64,000 nt of DNA, from the NCBI RefSeq assembly GCF_026212465.1, contig NC_080058.1:7876001-7940000 (forward strand). The letters are read 5' to 3'. Made by a program: the position numbers and the translations under genes. Positions 47,801 through 58,030 of the stretch are shown one piece after another. The notes beneath the pieces are model-generated. The model ran no database searches. It worked only from the letters and a program-made list of their open reading frames with translations, and was not told where the DNA came from. How positions within the stretch are numbered: position 1 is the stretch's first letter; each line of letters begins with the position of its first letter. This DNA is from Amaranthus tricolor (taxonomy: Eukaryota > Streptophyta > Magnoliopsida > Caryophyllales > Amaranthaceae).

Positions 47801-47951
47801 TTAATGCGATATCTCTTGTCAGGCTGTGAAGATTGATGGCCGTTTGATTGGAGACGGACAGGTAGGACCTGTCACACGAAGATTGCAGGAGGCTTACAAA
47901 AAATTGACAGAAGATATAGGTGTTCCTATCCCCACCTATCAGAAAATTTGA
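29835..47951 (+). CDS. Sulfotransferase-like / PLP fold-type IV aminotransferase-like protein (19 exons)
   Basis: Exons: 29835-29912, 30709-30807, 31124-31195, 33561-33653, 33804-33941, 36471-36529, 38008-38110, 39012-39200, 41649-41749, 42226-42280, 42380-42466, 42754-42805, 45306-45391, 46044-46097, 46293-46376, 46979-47050, 47208-47288, 47703-47738, 47823-47951. All junctions are GT-AG, phases agree, 555 codons plus TGA. Residues 1-240 resemble a sulfotransferase-type P-loop fold ([11 protein letters not shown] at 8-18; IRNP at 107-110). Residues about 265-555 are a class IV aminotransferase: [18 protein letters not shown], catalytic Lys likely K409 (LDSKIHHNN), PLP-contacting Glu likely E444 (VSETNATNI). 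This matches plant 'branched-chain aminotransferase-like' proteins, whose substrate is not settled. The start is the ATG in AAAAATGGCG. Introns are swollen by transposons. Confidence 0.93.
31560..31880 (+). repeat. Dispersed intronic repeat, copy 1
   Basis: It resembles 44420-44740 (shared GATGCGGT, AAGATATCC, GGGAAATAT and a TTTTGAAA block in the same order). Non-coding. Family unknown. Confidence 0.55.
32243..33015. mobile_element. 773 bp hAT element in intron 3, GTTTTAAT target duplication
   Basis: Perfect 8 bp duplications GTTTTAAT at 32235-32242 and 33016-33023. Ends are CAGTGTAGCCGGGATCG and, inverted, CATTGTTACCAAGATCG. Both subterminal regions are rich in GATCG/CGATC words. Inside, a 32 bp unit containing AGAGAAAAATAAAAGAACAA occurs twice (about 32458 and 32517). 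No transposase. Confidence 0.82.
34430..35725 (-). mobile_element. Athila-like solo LTR in antisense orientation, intron 5
   Basis: Reverse-complement blocks match the LTR copies near 1.5/4.2 kb and 5.4-6.4 kb (TAACGGAAGTTTGAGAT, CTAGTGAGTAATTTT, AGAATTGGGTCATTCCC, CGACTCG words). Its minus-strand start near 35725 contains GTGCAATTATTTGCACTTAT. No internal region adjoins, so it is a solo LTR; target duplication not identified. Confidence 0.65.
38214..38517 (+). repeat. Near-perfect 142 bp tandem duplication in intron 7
   Basis: Two units start at 38214 and 38356 with GCTTGTGTGACTCAAGGC and run to TTTTGTATATGGA. They are nearly identical by eye except for about 18 extra bases (around ACTTTTTATGAACC) in the second unit. 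The duplication looks recent. Confidence 0.92.
39270..41567 (-). mobile_element. Deleted Ty1/copia element, antisense in intron 8
   Basis: Similar direct repeats of about 170 bp at 39270-39440 and 41404-41567 (TGAA(A)GTAATATTTG start, CAATATCTTGCAATATT near the end) are its LTRs. On the minus strand the upstream LTR is followed by a TAGTATCAAAGTC-like primer site (41391-41403). Internal minus-strand fragments: an RT start (near 40570-40700), RT end ([19 protein letters not shown] near 40000-40060) and RNase H. Large parts (gag, protease, integrase, RT core) are deleted and stops are frequent. The LTRs are unusually short. Confidence 0.8.
39464..39870 (-). pseudogene. copia RNase H remnant
   Basis: Minus-strand translation shows [18 protein letters not shown], then [37 protein letters not shown], the conserved end of copia pol (RNase H, which degrades RNA in RNA-DNA hybrids). 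Stops and a frame change are present. Confidence 0.8.
43000..44389 (-). repeat. LTR-like segment in intron 12, antisense
   Basis: On the minus strand it begins TGATGAGTGAGTTTTATGTC at 44389, resembling Ty3 LTR starts, with GAGCACTA words repeated around 43920-44050. The other end and target duplication are not located, so limits are approximate. Confidence 0.35.
44420..44740 (+). repeat. Dispersed intronic repeat, copy 2
   Basis: Same family as 31560-31880: shared GTAACGG, GTGATGCGG, AAGATATCC and TTTGGGAAATATT blocks in order. Non-coding. Confidence 0.55.
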
Positions 47952-48786
47952 TCGATTTCTGTTGAAAGGTATGCGAATATGTCCTTGCTGATCTAGTTAA
48001 AGCTTGAGAATTCTGATTGTGAATGATTACATTTTCAGTCTATTTAATGTCATTTCTACTGCTTGATTTCTATGTTTCCTGGGCACTTGTCTTATTTAGA
48101 CTTATATTGCTGGAGTAGACAGCTTGAATGGTGAATCTGATTCACTTTCAAATAAGTTGGATTCCAAACAAACAGCTGCAAATGAAGAACGCACCAACAG
48201 GAAAAAACCCGTGTTCTTCAAAGATATTTTTTCGTTGTTGATTTTTATAAATTTAGTTTTTGTATAGGATATGCTGGTTTAAAATAAGAACCTCTGACTA
48301 TGCGTGCTGAGCGCCTAGGTAGTGATTTGATGGAGTTTCGGGTTTAGCCTTGTTATGCAATGTTTCATTGTGTTCTAATATGTAAATTAAAATTCTTGAT
48401 TCTGGACAATTATCTTAACATTCAATAAGATTTTGGTAAATTTGCAACTTCGTACAGCTTTGATTAGCTCTCTTTCTCAAAGCGACCCCACTGGCTTATG
48501 CTAATTGACCCCCATGGGCCATGGTAGTGCCGTGCTGAAAACAGAAGAGTTGGGATAAAACAAATGAATCTATTTTCAAACTCAAGGGTTTTCTTTCCAT
48601 TTAAACATTAACATAGTTCACAAACACAAAATCAAAACCAAATATAATTTATTGGGCAACAAATATTTAAAGAATAATGTTTAAGCATCATTAATCAATT
48701 TACATAAAATCCCAACTCACAAAAAACAACTCCCATCTCCCTCATTTGCAAATGAGTATTTTAACAATCTTAATTAACTTAACAAC
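47952..48786. other. 3' region of aminotransferase-like gene and short intergenic spacer
   Basis: Probable 3' untranslated sequence follows TGA at 47949-47951; two convergent genes end here. No repeat or RNA gene recognised. Confidence 0.5.
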
Positions 48787-51700
48787 TTAACCATACATCA
48801 AATATCTATGAGACCATCTCATCAATCTATCCAAACTACTAGGCATAAACTTCCTTGCAAACAAATAACAAACATTAGTCTTCTCCCCATTATATTCACA
48901 TGTAGCATTACTCCTCAAATTGATCAACAATTGTGGTGTTGTCCAATACCTTTCATATCTCCCTGGGTGGGGCCCTTCAACAGACCAATCAACCCATGTC
49001 ACACTTCTTCCTGAATTTTTATTTGGAAACTTAATATTCACATATGTTTGTATGTAATGTTCATCTCCATAACAAGAGTTCTTACAATATTTTGCAAAAA
49101 TAGGGAAGTATTTTCGATCCGAGATGACCTCGAGGGCTAACTCGCGATTCATCTCGAACCATTGAGACCCTTTTCGCCATTGAGAAAGTCGAACCTTAGG
49201 GTACATATGGTTGTTGTATCGGCCTCTTCCGGTCTTGCCTTTATTATCATATACTTCAATGTAGCTTTTTTTAGAGTTTATTAGGTAGGAATAAATTGTG
49301 CTGAAGTTGAATAGGGGGATGCATGATTCTGAGAGGAGTACGAAACGTTGGTTTGAGTGGTCTAGTAGGGCGTTGCCTAATAGACGTCGCTCCGCTTCTA
49401 CCATGTTAAATTTGCCCCATTCTACCACCTACAATAATAATATTGATGCATTAGAAGTATTTATTAATACTATATTTACTCGATAATCAGATAAATTAGA
49501 GTAAAAGTCTTGTACAGACTAATTCCACACTATTTTAGAATGGACCAATCTAATAATAAGTATTTTCCAATAATTGTATTTGTCAAGTAAAAATACTTAA
49601 TATTTTAATATACTGATTAAGACTAGTCCACACAAAAATAGTGTAGATGCTTTATTAAATATTGTTTAAATATATAATACTAATTAATGATAGTGTAATT
49701 TGTTAATTAGTTCCTAATAAATACTGATTTAAGTATATGATACTAATCAAAGTATTTATAATAAGCCCTTAATGTTGCATATAGGCTAGCAAATCCATTA
49801 GAATATTAGACATCGTCAAACAAGTGTACAAAAAAAAGTAAGGTTGTGTAGATTCGAATTTTCAAATTCTATTTTAGTAAGGTTGTGTACAACAAAAAGT
49901 ATTTATAATAATAGTGGAATAATGAATTGTAGTAGTGATGTTAAACTGAGAAAGAAATGAACAAAAGGGAGTAGTCTAGCAACTGTTACACAGCCAAAAT
50001 CCGAAAGACAAAGTATGAAATTATACCCAAAAGAGCTAAGAGTAGAATCTAAGCAAAGTACTTGAAAAAGGTTTCGTCTAGAGATGAAAAATAAAGCTTT
50101 ACAAGCTAGAATATGCCAAAATTACGGTAATCAAAATTACTAATTCTTTAATCATTCTTTCCTACTGTTATTCATCCATTTATACTTTTCCTCCAATAAC
50201 ATATTGGATGGGTCATGGGTTCTAGCTTTTGACTTATAACACAAATTCTTCTATGCGACGATCTTATTGTGAGACATGCCTCATACTTAGAATATATAAT
50301 TCAATAATAAAAACTTTTATCTTATAGGCTTTGTATTTTGAAGTCGTTTCATCACGAGACAGTCTTGTACAATATGGGCTAAATTTATAAATGACCAACC
50401 AAATTCGATTTAATAAGTCATGGGTTCAAGCCTTATCCAGGACAGCCTATAAACGAGGATGGTATTGTAATTTTGGTAACTAAAATTTAAATACATGTAC
50501 CAAATTCTGTGATCATAACAAGTTAGACAATAGACATGGTGTAATATCATTTAGGATCTTGAAAGATTTTCATTAATTATCGTTAAAAAAGAACATAACT
50601 CCTAATGTGTGGCCCTAAAAGTTTAACTTCCCCAAATAGTCTCTAATGTCCACATAAGATCACAATCATATTTTTCGTATTTTGGTAATTATATATTACC
50701 GATTCTTTTTATTAAGCAACTAATCTTAACGTTTTTATATATTTTTGAACTTTGACGCAAAAATTATTTTATCTTATTTGCTTTTATTGAACATACAGAT
50801 TGGTTGATCGGGTCAGTTGGATTTGACCTAACAACCTAAAGGGTCATATATCAATATAGAATAGCTAAAAATTTCATGTAGTTATTTTTGTTAAACTTTA
50901 AATAGTTATTATTATATTGAGCCAAAAAACAAATTTTCAATTGTAGTTAAAATAATAATATTTGACAAAATAATTATAGTTGGTTAAAACTAAAAATATA
51001 ATTGTAAAACTAAAAAAATTCACCAAATTTGAGATAGATAATCAAATCAATCACCGAATTATTAATTACATATTAAAGCTAATATTGACGAAAATTGACT
51101 AAGGTCTTTTTGATGTTTAATATTTATTTTCATCATTATAATTTCATTATTTCCACTCTATAACATAGTTGATAGAATTAAATTTATATTTATTAAATTA
51201 GTGCTTATTAATTTTTTGTATTGGTTAAAAAATCTTTGGATTTCCAATATCAGCTAATCCAAACGTTCACATTTCAATTGGATTTAAGATACATGCATCT
51301 ACATTAACTCATTGACAGTTCACATTTTTTATTTTACATTCACATCACAACTAAATATGAAGAGAATACATGATTTAATATCCAAATTAATATCCCTCCA
51401 AATCAATGCAATTACTCCTACTTGAATTCCCTTTCATAATCATAGGCGACACTTTCTTCGTCCCCTTTGTTTTTCCACTTTGTAATATTCTACTTCTTAA
51501 TTTTGAGAGAACATTAATAATGTTGAATTTATATTAAATTTATCTTAATTAATATGTTTTAAATTATACTCCCTCCTATTCACCCGATGTATCTCATTTG
51601 ACTTTTCACCATTTTTTAGGCGGTCAAATGGAACCACTTGTGAAAGAAAAAAGTATAGTGTTTTTTAAATCTTTATAGGGGTAAAGTGGGGTTAGTATGT

Positions 51701-53016
51701 ATAAAGGTGTGAAAAAGCTAAGTTTAGTAGGGATAAATTAGTAAAGGTAACATACCCAAAATAGAAATGAGACATTTAGAGTGACTTGAGCAAATAAGGA
51801 AATGAGACACTTAGGATGAATAGGAGAAGTATATTTTTATATAATTCGGGGATAGACTAGAAATCTCTAGATCATTTTCATAATTGATACCATGGTAGTA
51901 TAGAAAAAAGCATTTCCCTTCTCCTAAAACTTAGGTAATATTTAATTTTGGTGAAAAATTTAACTTTTATCAATATGTTTAGTAAAATATTAAGCTATAT
52001 GTGTTTTTGAAGGTAAAAGTTATATTGCCTTAATATATATTATAATTTTTGTCATTATAAATAAATCGTAGTTGATGAAAGATAAATATGATTCATTAGT
52101 AGTATTAATTAGTTACACGAATTGGCTAAATTTGCTAAATTCCATTCACATGATATATAGTAAATTATGTAACACACTACTATTCAAAAATCTAAACTAA
52201 GTAGCCATCGAATATCTGTCTAAATACTTTTCGAGGGTTTACAATAATTTCAAATCCCTACAATATTCCTTTAAATAGGCGGTCTTGTGGATCTTAATTC
52301 AATTTTACATATATATTAAACCCATAAAATTTAAGAAATAAAATTTTTAAAATAATGTAGACACATAAATAAGATCGCTCCCCTAATTATAGTTACTCTT
52401 CTATAATTTTATAAACGGGAAAGATTTTTGGAAAAAGAGAGAATATTTAGTGGATTCGTTAACTCCTAATTTATCATTAATTAATTAATTAATGTATTTT
52501 AGAGAAATTAATATTTTTTTCTTGATAAATACTTGTAATAATAAGTATAATTATTTGAGCCTCTTCGAAAATGAAAACAGCTTTATACATGCTAATTGGT
52601 AACCAAACTTCGAATTTTTGAAAAATGCCTTAAAAATTGAACCTTTTACTGGAGTTAACTTATGTATATCTTTATGACAAATGAAATTTCTAAAATTTAT
52701 CTTTAGAAAATAAAGATTTCGAGTACTACTATAAGTTCATATACTCCAAAAGATTTTCAACGTATATTCATTTAATTACACACTTAAATGGTAACACATG
52801 ATTATATTCCTATTTCCTATTTTCTTTCGAAACTGAATATCTTAATAGTTCCTTACAACAAATAAAAAAAAATTACATATTATATCATATTCATGGTTCT
52901 TTAGTCAACAAAAAAATTATTCATATATTTTTTTAATGATTATCTTTTTAAATTCAGCTATTCAGTGCACTATTTTAACATTCAATACATAATTTGCATA
53001 AAAAATACAAAAAAGT

Positions 53017-53086
<70 letters not shown>

Positions 53087-53824
53087 ATGTAATTGTTAAA
53101 AATAGAGAGAATAGTTAAACAATCCTAATCTAATTATAAAAACCAATAAAGCCAATTGATATATAATTCAAAAAAAAGGAGACGAAGGATGATATATTCA
53201 TACCTTGCTTGGGATTGTTCGAGCAAAAAAGACAGAATATTTAGGGTATGTTCCATTAAAACAAGGGCCAGCATGCACGTAAATAGAGTATAATCCTTCA
53301 TATCCACGAAAGAATTTATCCCAAAGTGGGGCCATTGGCAAATTCCCACGTACTAAAAACATAAACGCTATTTTAGGTTTTTGTTCTAATTTTTCCATTA
53401 TTTTCTTGTCTTCTATTTTTGGAGCCATGGAAGCCATCCATAATAATTCTTCATCATCCATATCATGTTTTAATGGTAATGCCGACACGAACCCTAGTTT
53501 CCGATTTGCCGGGGCTGGTGACGGTAACATCTTCGGCGGCAGCGGCAGACGGTGTAATCGTTGTGGCCGCTTCCGCGGACTTGTAGATGATAGTCGTGGA
53601 AAGGATGTATGATTTGTGGTTATGTTTATGAGTTCTTTGGAAGTGATGAAATAATTATTTTTAATATCAAGAGGTGATGAATATTTAGGAGAAAAAGAAA
53701 TTCCAATAATAATTCCACAAATTAAAATAAGGAAGTATGGAATTATGAATAGAAAATATTGTATGATTTTGTTTGATAATGGTAAAATAATAATATGGTT
53801 TTTAGGTTGTTGATGGGTTTTCAT
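48787..53824 (-). CDS. GT14 'Branch'-domain glycosyltransferase (two exons)
   Basis: Exon 1 is 53824-53204 and exon 2 is 49428-48787; the 3.8 kb intron has GT and AG ends and keeps phase. The product is 420 residues. Residues about 21-44 form a single membrane anchor ([17 protein letters not shown]), giving a type II Golgi protein with a Ser/Pro/Arg-rich stem to about residue 110. The catalytic region starts [13 protein letters not shown] (151-163) and includes SIYVHAG, VVEWG at the exon junction, FVLLSESC (about 236-243), [18 protein letters not shown] and DEHYIQT. These match plant core-2/I-branching-like enzymes (PF02485), some of which add sugars to arabinogalactan proteins. The substrate here is unknown. 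Length is typical. The start ATG is the first in frame before the membrane segment. Confidence 0.92.
51569..51829. mobile_element. Stowaway-type MITE in the GT14 intron
   Basis: Ends CTCCCTCCTATTCACCC and, inverted, CTTCTCCTATTCATCC, flanked by TA on both sides (51567-51568 and 51830-51831). About 261 bp, AT-rich, non-coding. CTCCCTCC ends and TA duplication are the Stowaway (Tc1/mariner) signature. Confidence 0.8.
53019..53082. repeat. (AT)n microsatellite in GT14 intron
   Basis: Uninterrupted AT repeats about 120 bases past the 5' splice site of the intron. Confidence 0.97.
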
Positions 53825-53958
53825 GATATAATAATAATAATAATAATTAAAATAATGATAGTAATTTTAGGGTGAGATTTGGGAGGGAGGAGATTAAAGG
53901 AGAAAATAAAAGGACTAGAAAGAGAAGAGTGAGATGGAGATGGGTTTGTACAAGGTGA

Positions 53959-53959
<1 letters not shown>

Positions 53960-54013
<54 letters not shown>
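53960..54013. repeat. (AT)n microsatellite upstream of GT14 gene
   Basis: Pure AT run about 140 bases upstream of the GT14 start codon. Confidence 0.95.
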
Positions 54014-54015
<2 letters not shown>

Positions 54016-54016
54016 A

Positions 54017-54020
<4 letters not shown>

Positions 54021-54064
<44 letters not shown>
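54021..54064. repeat. (TAA)n microsatellite
   Basis: About 14 uninterrupted TAA units next to the AT run, in the probable GT14 promoter region. Confidence 0.95.
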
Positions 54065-55311
54065 CTAAGTATTCAAAATTTAAGAAGAGTCATCCTTATA
54101 TATCTTTGTATACAAGTAAATGGAGTAATTCTAGTAGGAAACTTGAGTTGGAGAGATTCTTGGGAAGATTAAATATATGGAGTGATTTTTATTTATAATA
54201 AGATTAGATTAAATTTGAATTTGAATAGTCATGATATTTTATATTTTGTTTTTTCTGTTTTAGTATTTTATTTTTGACATTTTTCAAAATGTGTTCTGGT
54301 TTTTGAACATTTTATTTATTTGTGAAATGTAATTTTCCTCCTAAACTTTCGATTTGTTTCCTTTATATAAGATACAAGATATATTCTAAATTTCTAAAAT
54401 ACAACACTTTGAAAATAAATTCTCCATTATTCTGTCTACGAATCCCAAATCCAAGATTTTAAAGTTGGGTTTCCACAAATTGGGCTCTACCACATCAGCC
54501 GTTATTTTAAGGTTCTAAAAAAATTAGTATATCTAATTTTAGCAACATGTAAATATTCATATAATTTATGTTCACACTTCTAATAATTAATGACGATTTT
54601 TTAGCATAAAAATGACTATTTATTTTATAATTATTGATTTTAGGTTTCTGAATAAATTATATTATTTACTTTATTTTTTTCATTGACAGTTATTCATTCG
54701 GAGTAATAAAGTAGTGTTATTATTTCTATTAAAGAAGTAGTGCTTACTCCTATTATTTTGTTTCTTATTTTATTAAATTAACTGGACAAATCGATACAAA
54801 AAAAAAAGTTTATTATTATCACATAAAAAATTACATACACGTTTGTACTCAAAAACTCATATTTAACTTTTTGTGGGTACTCCATTAAGTGATTTATATT
54901 GGTAAACCTGTACTGGGCTTCTAAACTACAAGGCCTACATAAGAAAAAGAGTTGATTGTGCACATAAGCTCAGTGAAATTTCATCCTAAAACCAATTGAT
55001 TATATGAGTAGCCCATCAATTAAGCTTACATGTTAGTAAAACTCTTTCTAAATTTTCGATGTGAAACACGTGGGCTATGTTTTCAACATCTAAATAGATT
55101 CCCATTCACACCTATGCGGGGTCTTGGTAGAGGTAGATTTAGGTTCTGGGAGAGTCAGAGTAAAGTACTTTTCGATTGATCTTTTTAGCAAACACCATAT
55201 TCAATTTCGCATAAATAAGATACCTAGTGCCTACGCATTGATAAAGAAATTGCAACAGACAAACATCACATTAAACTTTAGGGGTCAAATGTATGAAGAG
55301 GTTATTTCCGA
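54065..55311. other. AT-rich intergenic region
   Basis: No gene found. The segment 55195-55265 (GCATTGATAAAGAAA, then CATTAAACTTTA) is similar to 57605-57665 on the far side of the CACTA element, suggesting an older duplicated repeat into which the CACTA inserted. Confidence 0.5.
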
Positions 55312-56079
55312 TTACACTAGTGGAAAAAACCTCATATGCTGCGCAACATATACTGCGATTTTAAAAAAACGCACCATAAAAGTAGTAGAAAAATTAGGAA
55401 AAAAAAATACAATATACGCTGCGGTTCTTTGAGAACCGCAGCATATACCCTATTTTTTTTTTTATAAAATCTCACCTTCATTCATACAGTAGATTCAAAA
55501 CCCACAAAAAATGTATTATTTGTTTTCAAAACCCGCCTTACTTTGACATAATTTGCTCATTTCTCTTCATCTTCTTCAACCCATGAAAAATTTGTTTTTC
55601 TTCCTCTTTTCTTCTTCAACCTTTAACTTCTTCAAAACCCACGACAATTGTTGTTGTTCTTCTTCTTCAAAACCCACGCAATTGTTTTAGGGCTTTATTT
55701 TTTTAAGGTATAATTTCTTCTTCAAAACCCACGAAAATTGTTGTTGTTCTTCTTCGTTTTTTTAGTTTTTCAAGCTTCATGGTGTTTTAGGGCTTAGTTT
55801 TTGTATGCTAGTTATGTGAATCTCACTTAGGTTTTTTGATGGTAATGGTATTTATTGTTGTCTTCGTTTTTCAAGGTACATATTGTTGTCTTCGTTTTTT
55901 GATGCAAGTTATGTGAATCTCCCTTAGGTTTTGACAAATTGGTGTTTGGAGATTGGTATGTGAAGCTATTCTTAGAAGCATACAATATATGAGGGAACAA
56001 TCTAAGGTATAATTTCTTCAACCTTTTAGTTTTTCATACTTCATGGTATTTTAGAGTTTATTCAAGCTTCAACCTTTGA

Positions 56080-56850
56080 ACATATGTTGTGTACGAGTTT
56101 GTTTTTGTGTATAAGTATGAATTTTAAAGTATAAGTTTAAACTAGAATGTTGGGTATTACATTAAATGTTGTGTAAAAGTTTACTTTTGTGTAATTTAAG
56201 TATGAATTTTAACGTATAAATTTATAATTTGGAATGTTGTGTTTAACTTGAAATGTTGTGTAAAATGTCATTGTGTATAAGTTATGCAAATATAAGTTTA
56301 TAACTTGAAATGTTGTGTATATAGATTTGTTTGTGTATTGTAAGTATGAATTTCAAAGTAAAAGTTTATAACTTAAATGTTGTGTATAAGTACGATTGTA
56401 AGTATACGTTTATAACTTCTAATGTCATTGTGTATAAGTTATGTAAGTATAAGTTTATAATTTGGAATGTTATATAAGTTTTGTTTTTTTATATTAAAAG
56501 TATGAATTTCAAAGTATAAGTTTATAACTTGGAATGTTGTGTATATAAGTTATTTTTGTGTATATAAGTATGAAGAAGTAAAAGTATGAATTTTAGCGTT
56601 TAAGGCTTTGTATAATTTGGAATGTAGTTTATAACTTGAATTATTGTGTATAACTTGAATTGTTGTGTATAAATCATTTGGAATGTTGGTAATTTTACTA
56701 GTTGATGGATATGTGATATAAGTAAGAATTATATTATTGTGCATGTATAAGTATGAATTTTAAAGTTTAAGGCATATTGAAATTGTGTTGTATTTGATTG
56801 CAAATTGTATTAGGTTGTATAAGTATGAATTTTAAAGTTTGAGGCGGATT
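56080..56850 (+). repeat. Imperfect tandem repeat inside the CACTA element
   Basis: About ten variable units built from GTATGAATTTTAAAGTATAA, TTTATAACTTGGAATGTTGTG (shortened here as TAACTTGGAATGTTGTG) and TGTATAAGT words. Unit length varies, so it is a decayed minisatellite. Confidence 0.75.
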
Positions 56851-56992
56851 ATTTTTGTTGTAATATTAAGTTGAGTATGTGTTTTGTGTAACTACAGTGT
56901 TGAATTGCGTTCCTTGACATGCATCAAGTTATCAATCGATGAAATAAAGGATAAGTTAGATCGTCGCGTTTCAACTGAATTTTTGCGTAAGG

Positions 56993-56995
<3 letters not shown>

Positions 56996-57074
<79 letters not shown>
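56996..57074. repeat. (AT)n microsatellite
   Basis: Uninterrupted AT run inside the CACTA element. Confidence 0.97.
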
Positions 57075-57076
<2 letters not shown>

Positions 57077-57137
57077 GCAATTGTACATGTAAATTACAAT
57101 TATTGTGAAATATATATTATTATATGTTAATTTTGAG

Positions 57138-57138
<1 letters not shown>

Positions 57139-57225
<87 letters not shown>
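57139..57225. repeat. Compound (TG)n(TA)n microsatellite
   Basis: About 27 TG units followed by about 16 TA units, inside the CACTA element. Confidence 0.97.
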
Positions 57226-57229
<4 letters not shown>

Positions 57230-57546
57230 TTTAATTTGGATGATGATTGGTGATGATTGGGGAAATATTGAATAATTATTAGTGTAATAATTATTATGTA
57301 TATAGTTATTAATATTTAGTGGCGAATTAGTATAAAATGTAAAAAAAAAAAAATACATGGACTATATGCTACGGTTCTAGGAAAACCGCAGTGAGAACCG
57401 CAGCATATAGTCTCTTATATGCTGCGGTTTTGAACCGCAGCATATAATATTATGTCATATGCTGCTATCACAAGTGCTGCGGGTCAAAACCGCAGCATAT
57501 AAAGGGGAGAAAACCGCAACAAATAAGTTTTTTTCCACTAGTGTTA

Positions 57547-58030
57547 GCTCTTATAGTAACATCATCTTTGTACAAAATAAGAAATGCATTTGACTTGATG
57601 AAAGGTCTTTTAAGGTACCTAGGCATTGATAAAGAAACCAACATCAGAAAAACATTTAACTTTAGCTCCGAAAGGTAACAAAGCTCGAAAATTATCACAT
57701 TGCAAAAGCCATTTAAAAAAGTACCCACAAATAGCTTTTTCCAGAGAAACTTATTTTAGCAAATTTTTTTACGTTATACTCGTTCTACTAAATATTTTAA
57801 AAAATAAGCTTAAAAAAGTTCCTAAACAACAAATCTTATAGGATGGAGTAACCACAAATAGCAATCACATCACGGCATACATTTTTTAGAGTAGTTCAAC
57901 TTAATTATTGGAACTTTGGAAGTAAATGTGTTATTACACCATATAAGTGACAACTAAACTTAGTTAGAAGAGCAATTACCAATTTTCAAAAAACATCATA
58001 TGTTCGATTCTAACATGTAATCAGAAGAAC
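57547..58030. other. Intergenic, downstream of the lectin kinase pseudogene
   Basis: No ORF with a domain. It contains the partner (57605-57665) of the repeat noted near 55200. Confidence 0.45.

Larger units (their letters stand above)
55315..57543. mobile_element. Non-autonomous CACTA (En/Spm) element, TTA target duplication
   Basis: It begins CACTAGTGGAAAAAAC and ends with the inverse GTTTTTTTCCACTAGTG, flanked by TTA (55312-55314 and 57544-57546), the 3 bp duplication of CACTA elements. Subterminal regions hold many copies of ATGCTGCGGTT and its complement AACCGCAGCAT, often as facing pairs, as expected for transposase binding sites. The interior has imperfect repeats of a TATAAGTATGAATTT / AACTTGGAATGTTGTG type (about 56080-56850), long (AT)n and (TG)n runs, and no transposase. 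Confidence 0.9.

Noticed and set aside
57468..57728. Minus-strand frame crossing the CACTA end
   Set aside because: It spans a transposon border and translates subterminal repeats, so it is not a gene.
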